Shown here: piece after piece, positions 58,955-64,000 of the stretch
How the letters are laid out: every line of letters starts with the position of its first letter
Position numbering within the stretch: the stretch's first letter is position 1
Assembly (NCBI GenBank): GCA_039654915.1
Contig: CM077600.1
Span: 74,657,992-74,721,991 of the forward strand
Length of the DNA stretch: 64,000 nucleotides
Origin: Aquilaria yunnanensis
Lineage: Eukaryota > Streptophyta > Magnoliopsida > Malvales > Thymelaeaceae
Direction of reading: 5' to 3'
The notes under the pieces: generated by a model
The model's database searches: none
Told to the model about the DNA's origin: nothing
Seen by the model: only the letters and a program-made list of their open reading frames with translations
Made by a program: the position numbers and the translations under genes

Positions 58955-60240
58955 TGGTATGCTCATATTTAGTTATGTTTTCTATATGTTTTTTCCTTGT
59001 ATTTGCTTTTATTTTGATGTGTTTTTGTTAGGATGTGATGCTTAATTGGTTCATACTTCATTTTCATGCTATATTTCCACTTCATTTAGGTTAGGAAGGA
59101 TTTCTACAAAGTTTTGGAGCTGAAGCGCAAATTTGGGCAAAATTTGGAGTAGACGCGCTTAGCAACATGCCCATGTAGTGCCTTATATGGCCTACTACAT
59201 GCCCGTGCCTGAGTTACATGCCCATGTTCCAAACCATGTTTCATTTGCTAAGATTTTAAGTTTTAAAAGTGTTACATGGCCTTGCACCAAATCGTGTTTC
59301 TCTATGTTTTAGGGTTTTTTGGATTATTTCAAAAAAAGGAAGAGCAGTGAGGTAGAGGTAGAAAAATAGGGAGAAAGAAAAAAGTTTTCATGGGGGGAAG
59401 GCTACTAGAGGCAGTTTTGATGATTAACACCATTTAAGGTGCCCCAAATGAAAGATTTCTTGGGAGAGAAGCAATTCAAAGATGGATAATGTTTTTCCTG
59501 ATTTTATTTTGATTATATTGTGTTTATTAGTTGGCATTATGAGCTAAACTTTTCCTACTCATGGTTAGAGTAGATGAACCCTATGATGATTTTGTGATTG
59601 CAATTATTTTTTGTTTAATACAATTATGCTTTTCTTGCGATCTATCCAATGTTCTTTGATGTGTTGATTAGTAGTTTTCATCCTGTTAATTTAATTTGGG
59701 ATGATATGTTTGTTATGGATCACCATTGGATAGAAGGTATAATATCATAACCGAGAGTCATAGGTGCGATATAATATCTCTAGACTAAGGTGAAACATAG
59801 TAGTGGGTAGTAGGACTTGTAATACAATCTTAGAAAGCAAACTAGGCCTAGACACCCTATTAGTGACTTAAGAATAGTGATTAGTGTAACTAGAATAATA
59901 GGGAGCTAATCTAATTAGGTAGGACTCTACGGTCCAAGCTAATCATAATCTTGTTAAATCAAAGAAAAACCTATACAAGGGATTTCTAAGGGGATTCGAT
60001 TCTAAGTATGAGTTTTATTATTATTGATTGTCTGAATTAATTTACGTTACCAGTTCTTAGTTAGTAGCTAATAGTTTATTTTTATTGCATTAGTTAGTTT
60101 AGTTAATTCATAGTAGTTAGTTGAATAAACATCTTTGTCGAAAATAGAGGAAGGTTAAGTACGGCAGACAACCTCCGTTTTTTGTCAAAAATGATCTTGG
60201 TACTTGTCACCTATACTTTGATGATAAGTGCACTTACCTG
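58955..60240 (+). repeat. Right LTR of the Athila/Tat-like element
   Basis: Starts TGGTATGCTCATATTTAG directly after the polypurine tract. Collinear with the left LTR after removing its insertions. The outer end is not resolved; the text CACCTATACTTTGATGATAA near 60210 resembles ends of this class. No target duplication was found. Confidence 0.72.
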
Positions 60241-60531
60241 TAAGTTTACATATTTATGAGTATAGAGAAATTTAACACATTCACATTATTTTTTAGTGTA
60301 GTAGGAAAATTTTGTGTGAAATATGAACGCACCACTTTTGTGATTAACTAGCAAAATTTTTTTTGAGTAATTTATTAAAAGTTGAGTCAAACTGCTAAAA
60401 CTAAAACCTAAAAGCTACTATTTGATAGTTTTTTTTTAAAACTCTAACACAATATCAAATGGGACCTAAGCACTTGATTCCATAATCCTCAAAATAAGCG
60501 ACATTAAATTTTAAAATTACTATTTTTTAAA
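60241..60531. other. AT-rich spacer, no gene called
   Basis: Short stretch between the Athila/Tat-like LTR and the next MITE; only the TTTTTTAAA target at 60523-60531 is notable. Confidence 0.5.
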
Positions 60532-61052
60532 GGCAGAAAAATCAAATTTTCACTAATGTTTTGGGTTGGGTGCGGATATGCCACTATAATTTTTTTTTAC
60601 CCAATCTCCACTAATGTTTAAACATTGGCCGTATATGCCACTAAAGTTTCAAATTGGGAGTCGATATACCACTATCATTAAAAAGCTAACAGAAAATGTT
60701 AAAAGTAACAAGTTTTGAAATTTTGGCAGGGAGATCAGACAATAGAGATAGAAGGAGGGCGGCGATGGGGCTGGAGCACTGGTGATGGAGACGACAATGA
60801 GGCTAGGGCGCTGACGGTGTAGATCAAACCATCTTTTGGCAAAAGTCTAACGTCCTAATTTTTTTTGAAAGATACATAATAGCCCCTATATTTCAAATTT
60901 TTCTATTTTTACTATTTTTTGTTTTTTTTTAATGAGCAGTGGTATATTTGATCCATTTTTTAAACACTAGTGGGAGATTAGGAAGAAAAAAACTATAGTG
61001 GCATATTCGCTTGCAACCTAAAACATTGATGGAAAATTTGAGGTTTTTTCCT
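60532..61052. mobile_element. MULE-like MITE with 9-bp TSD
   Basis: 521 bp. The left arm (60532-60650) and reversed right arm (60930-61052) align for over 100 bp, sharing CAAATTTTC, AATGTTTTGGGTTG-like, ATATGCCACTATA and TGTTTAAA blocks. Flanked by TTTTTTAAA (60523-60531 and 61053-61061), perfect but low-complexity. The purine-rich centre has no coding signature. Confidence 0.82.
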
Positions 61053-61097
61053 TTTTTTAAATATCATTGTAAGTGGAGTATTTTTTTCCTCTGTGTA

Positions 61098-61722
61098 CTA
61101 TAATAAAATATCTAAATTATAGAAAGATGTGTTTTCAAAGAGAACAAGGCGATTTTCTAGGCTGAGCTTGAGCACATATGGCATGCTTTCATTAGCCCAT
61201 AAACCATGGTCGGGTATTGTTTCAGAAGTTTCTCTCCCAATACAGGAAAAGTGTAGAACCAAGTAAACAAGCAAGAGTGTATCATTTTCGATCCTATTTA
61301 GTCCATACTCCTGTATAGCATAAAGTATCCAACTTTCCCTACATGCACTAATTTTCCACAACAACAATTTATCTGCAGGCACCTTAACAACTATCCCAAA
61401 TAGTTGCAAATCCAATGGCTTCCTCCCATAATTCTTTGATGACCAAGAATTCATATTGTTTTCCTTTCTTTTATAATTCTACTTTGCTACTGGAGCACCA
61501 ATTTCCTTGAATGAGGATGTCTTAAGTGGGTCGGCCTAAATGATACTTTGGATCGATGATCTGCAAGGTGGGCATTAGAATAGGAGTAGAACCACAGGTT
61601 GATGCAACCAACATGAAATCTGTGGTTTCATTTGGGCAGAATGCGGATGGCCTCGTCTTTTTCAAACTTGGAGATTCAAACGATGTGCTGTTGGGGAGCA
61701 GCAAGGAACAAACTTTGAGCAC
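61098..61722 (-). pseudogene. Unrecognised split frame, possible gene fragment
   Basis: Two minus-strand frames, 61522-61722 (66 codons, ending LQIIDPKYHLGRPT) and 61098-61454 (118 codons, with GIVVKVPADKLLLWKISACR), lie in the same direction about 70 bp apart. The composition (P, K and C content, few low-complexity runs) looks more gene-like than most frames here. I do not recognise either. They could be a decayed host or captured exon pair, or chance. No splice sites were established. Confidence 0.25.
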
Positions 61723-62419
61723 AAGATGATCAGTAAAAAAGGCACCAGAAAATTTACATGGTTCACCCTTAATTTAGCACTACGTCTACGGAACCAACTC
61801 TAACATTTTCCTCTACTAATAAAATAGTTGCCTTACAAGAGAAAGAAAATATTTTCTAGAAAAAATTCTAGATGTATGAGATAAACCCAAAATAATGACA
61901 CTCAAGTGTTTCCAAAACACCCTAAATAAATATCTTACTATTTTGTAACTGCCAAAAAATTAATCTTTCTCATAATTTTCTTTTGCTCTGTGAATTAGAG
62001 TAAACAACCGATGCCATGGCAAGGAGAAGGGATGGCTATTTATATTCAAGGCATTGGATATAGCCCATCTAGATTTCAACAAATTTGTTGCAGCCACCAA
62101 CTTGTTTCTTCACAAGTTTCCAATTAAGCTGCATTTATTGCAGCTTCCATTGCCACCCAGCCACAATTTTTGACTTGTGGTTGCCTATATGGTTTTTGGT
62201 TTCTTCTAAAATTGACAAATATGGGGAGGGAAAAGAAGATACGAGAAGAAAAGAAAGAGAAGAAAAAAAGAAAGATACCCCACATGTGATAGGAAAAAAT
62301 GCCAACAATCGCCCTCTCCCACCTCATGTGGGAGTTCCACCATTCCTGCTGTCAGTTGACAATAGTCAAACTTTTTTCCTAGTAGAGTCTCGGTCAACGT
62401 ATCAGATCAATTTTTGTTA
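61723..62419. other. No gene called
   Basis: About 700 bp with an A/G-rich patch near 62220-62280 that opens overlapping frames on both strands (62085-62420, 62124-62397). No element ends recognised. Confidence 0.4.
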
Positions 62420-64000
62420 GTATGGATCTCTTCAAGCTGTAGTAGCTTCATCTTTAATGCATTCTTAATCTAGTGATATCTCACATCACAATGCTTGGAT
62501 CTAGAATGAAAAAGGAATTCTTACCGAGTTGAGTTGCACTTAGACTATCGTAAAACAGTTGATATTACTCCTGGTGAAAACCAAGTTCTATTAAAAACTT
62601 GTTCATCTATAGAAACTTTTTACATTCTTCCGTTGCTACAATAAACTTTACCTCAGTTGTTGAAATACTAACGCATTTTTGTAACCTTGACTACCATGAC
62701 ACAACTCTCCCTGAAAATGTAATCAAGAAACTTTCTTAAGTCAACATTTCCAGCCATATCTGCATCTGCGTAGCCAACCAGCTTAGGCTTTACATTTCTA
62801 AAACATAAGCACATTTTGGAAGTACCAAGAAGATACTTGAAAATGCATTTTACTGCAGCTCAATGTTCCTTACCAAGATTTGAAAGGAACCTACTCACTA
62901 CACCAATTGAGTGAGAAATATTTGGCCATGTACATACCATGACATACATCAAACTTCCATCTGCTAAAGCATATGGAACTCTTTCCATTTCTTCCTTCTC
63001 TTTGTTTGTAAAAGGGTATTATTTGGAGCTTAATCTAAATAGATTAGCAAGAGGATAACTAACCATTTTAGCTGCATCTATATTGAATCTTTGATGTACT
63101 TTTTCAATGTACTTTTCCTACAATAACCACAATTACTTACTGCTTCTATCTCTTTTATCTTCATGCCAAGAATTTTGTTTGCTGGCCTTAAATTTTTCAT
63201 GGCAAAAGACTTACTTAACTGCTTATTCAAGTTGTTGACTTTGGAAATATTCTGGCCAACAATCAACATGTCATCACATAGAGCAACAAAATAATGAAAT
63301 CATCATTTGAGAATTTATGCACAAGCACACAATGATATGAAGTAGTATTCTTGTAGCCTTGCTCCCCCCATAACTGGCTCAACTTCTTATACCGCTACCT
63401 GGGTGCTTGCTTTAAACCATATATGCTTTTCTTTAGCTTGCAAACATAGTCCTTCTTTTCTTTTACTTTAAAACCCTATGGTTGCTCCATGTATACATTT
63501 TTTTTCCAAGTCACCATGTAGGAAGGTAGTTTTCACATCCATCTACTTAATCTCCAAGTTGAGACTTGCTACAATTCCTAGAACTGTATGGATCAATGTT
63601 ATTTTCATAGCTAGTGAAAAAATCTCATCAAAATTAATACCTTTCCTTTGGGTGAAACCCCTGATAACTAATCAGGCTTTGGACATGGTTGTGAATCAGA
63701 TTCTGTAAACTTGATTCTTAATACCCATTTATTTTTCAGAAGCCTTTTTTCCTTTTGCCAACTTCACTGGCTCAAATGTTTCATTCTTATGCAAGGGTTT
63801 CATTTCTTCTTACATGGCATTGGTCTACTTTTCCTTGTATTCATCATCCATAGCTTTGTCAAAGCTTTTTAGTTCTCCCCTGTCATTCAATAGCACATAC
63901 TCTCTTTCACGATACCTAATAGAGTGTCGTCTAACTCTATTAGATCTTATTAAAACTAGAGAATTCACTAGTGCTAGTGGTTAATGATGAACACCATCTT
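62420..64000 (-). pseudogene. Copia pol fragment (RT to RNase H), degenerate, runs off window
   Basis: On the minus strand from the window edge: a pre-RT linker with VRRHSIRYRERE-like text (about 63950-63900), then FDKAMDDEYKEK and HKNETFEPVKLAKGKKA (about 63870-63740), the RT N-terminal block. Next is DMLIVGQNISKVNNLNKQLS (63269-63210) with SFAMKNLRPANKILGMKI, the RT post-catalytic block. RNase H text near 62560-62450 includes SKHCDVRYH. Stops and frame changes are common. Wording differs from the copia element at 1145-9466, so it is another lineage. The upstream pol and any LTR lie beyond 64000. Confidence 0.85.

Noticed and set aside
1..64000. Host protein-coding, rRNA or tRNA genes
   Set aside because: No intact exon series, rRNA-like block or tRNA cloverleaf was recognised by eye; a tRNA or covariance scan was not possible here.

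Overview
This window looks like repeat-rich nuclear DNA of a flowering plant, probably a eudicot. The LTR retrotransposons use plant-type primer sites (TGGTATCAGAGC), one element carries a piece of a plant PPR gene, and MULE, hAT, PIF/Harbinger, TRIM and LINE remnants are dense. I found no intact host gene. I saw no rRNA, tRNA or CRISPR, though no tRNA or covariance scan could be run. Almost everything recognisable is a transposable element or tandem repeat, and every transposon reading frame seen is broken. Boundaries come from reading termini and target-site duplications (TSDs) by eye.

Layout: 1-1144 and 9467-10005 are two halves of a 21-bp minisatellite with higher-order structure, split by a full-length Ty1/copia element (1145-9466, two 1417-bp LTRs). 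10006-12408 is AT-rich with no call. 12409-14789 is a Tekay/Del-type solo LTR. 15267-15725 is a probable MULE-like MITE. 16570-26541 is a decayed Ty3/gypsy chromovirus. Its RNase H is split by a copia solo LTR (21395-22811, TSD AGTTG) and its integrase by a non-autonomous hAT element (23314-24805). A Tekay-like LTR fragment (26542-27010) and a LINE reverse-transcriptase fragment (27053-27640) follow.

29331-37709 is a large DNA transposon with a broken PIF/Harbinger transposase and unusually long (about 470 bp) imperfect terminal inverted repeats. Two more copia LTRs sit inside it, one a chimera with an inverted core. 37879-39470 is a Pack-MULE-like element carrying a pseudogenised PPR segment. 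40948-41401, 41769-42882 and 60532-61052 are further MULE-like elements with 9-bp TSDs. 44770-45620 is a tandem array of about 300-bp units.

47222-60240 is a nested complex. An Athila/Tat-like element has lost most of its interior; its left LTR holds a copia solo LTR, a TRIM-like mini-element with a perfect TSD and a 119-bp duplication. Between its LTRs lies a minus-strand Tekay/Del element whose 5' LTR appears to contain an internal inversion. A degenerate copia pol fragment runs off the right edge (62420-64000).

The dominant theme is repeated insertion of one copia family: one two-LTR element plus four solo or chimeric LTRs in 64 kb. The most interesting items are the palindromic word pairs at matching places and spacing in two Tekay-like LTRs, the chimeric inverted LTR, the long-TIR Harbinger element, the PPR-carrying MULE and the higher-order minisatellite.
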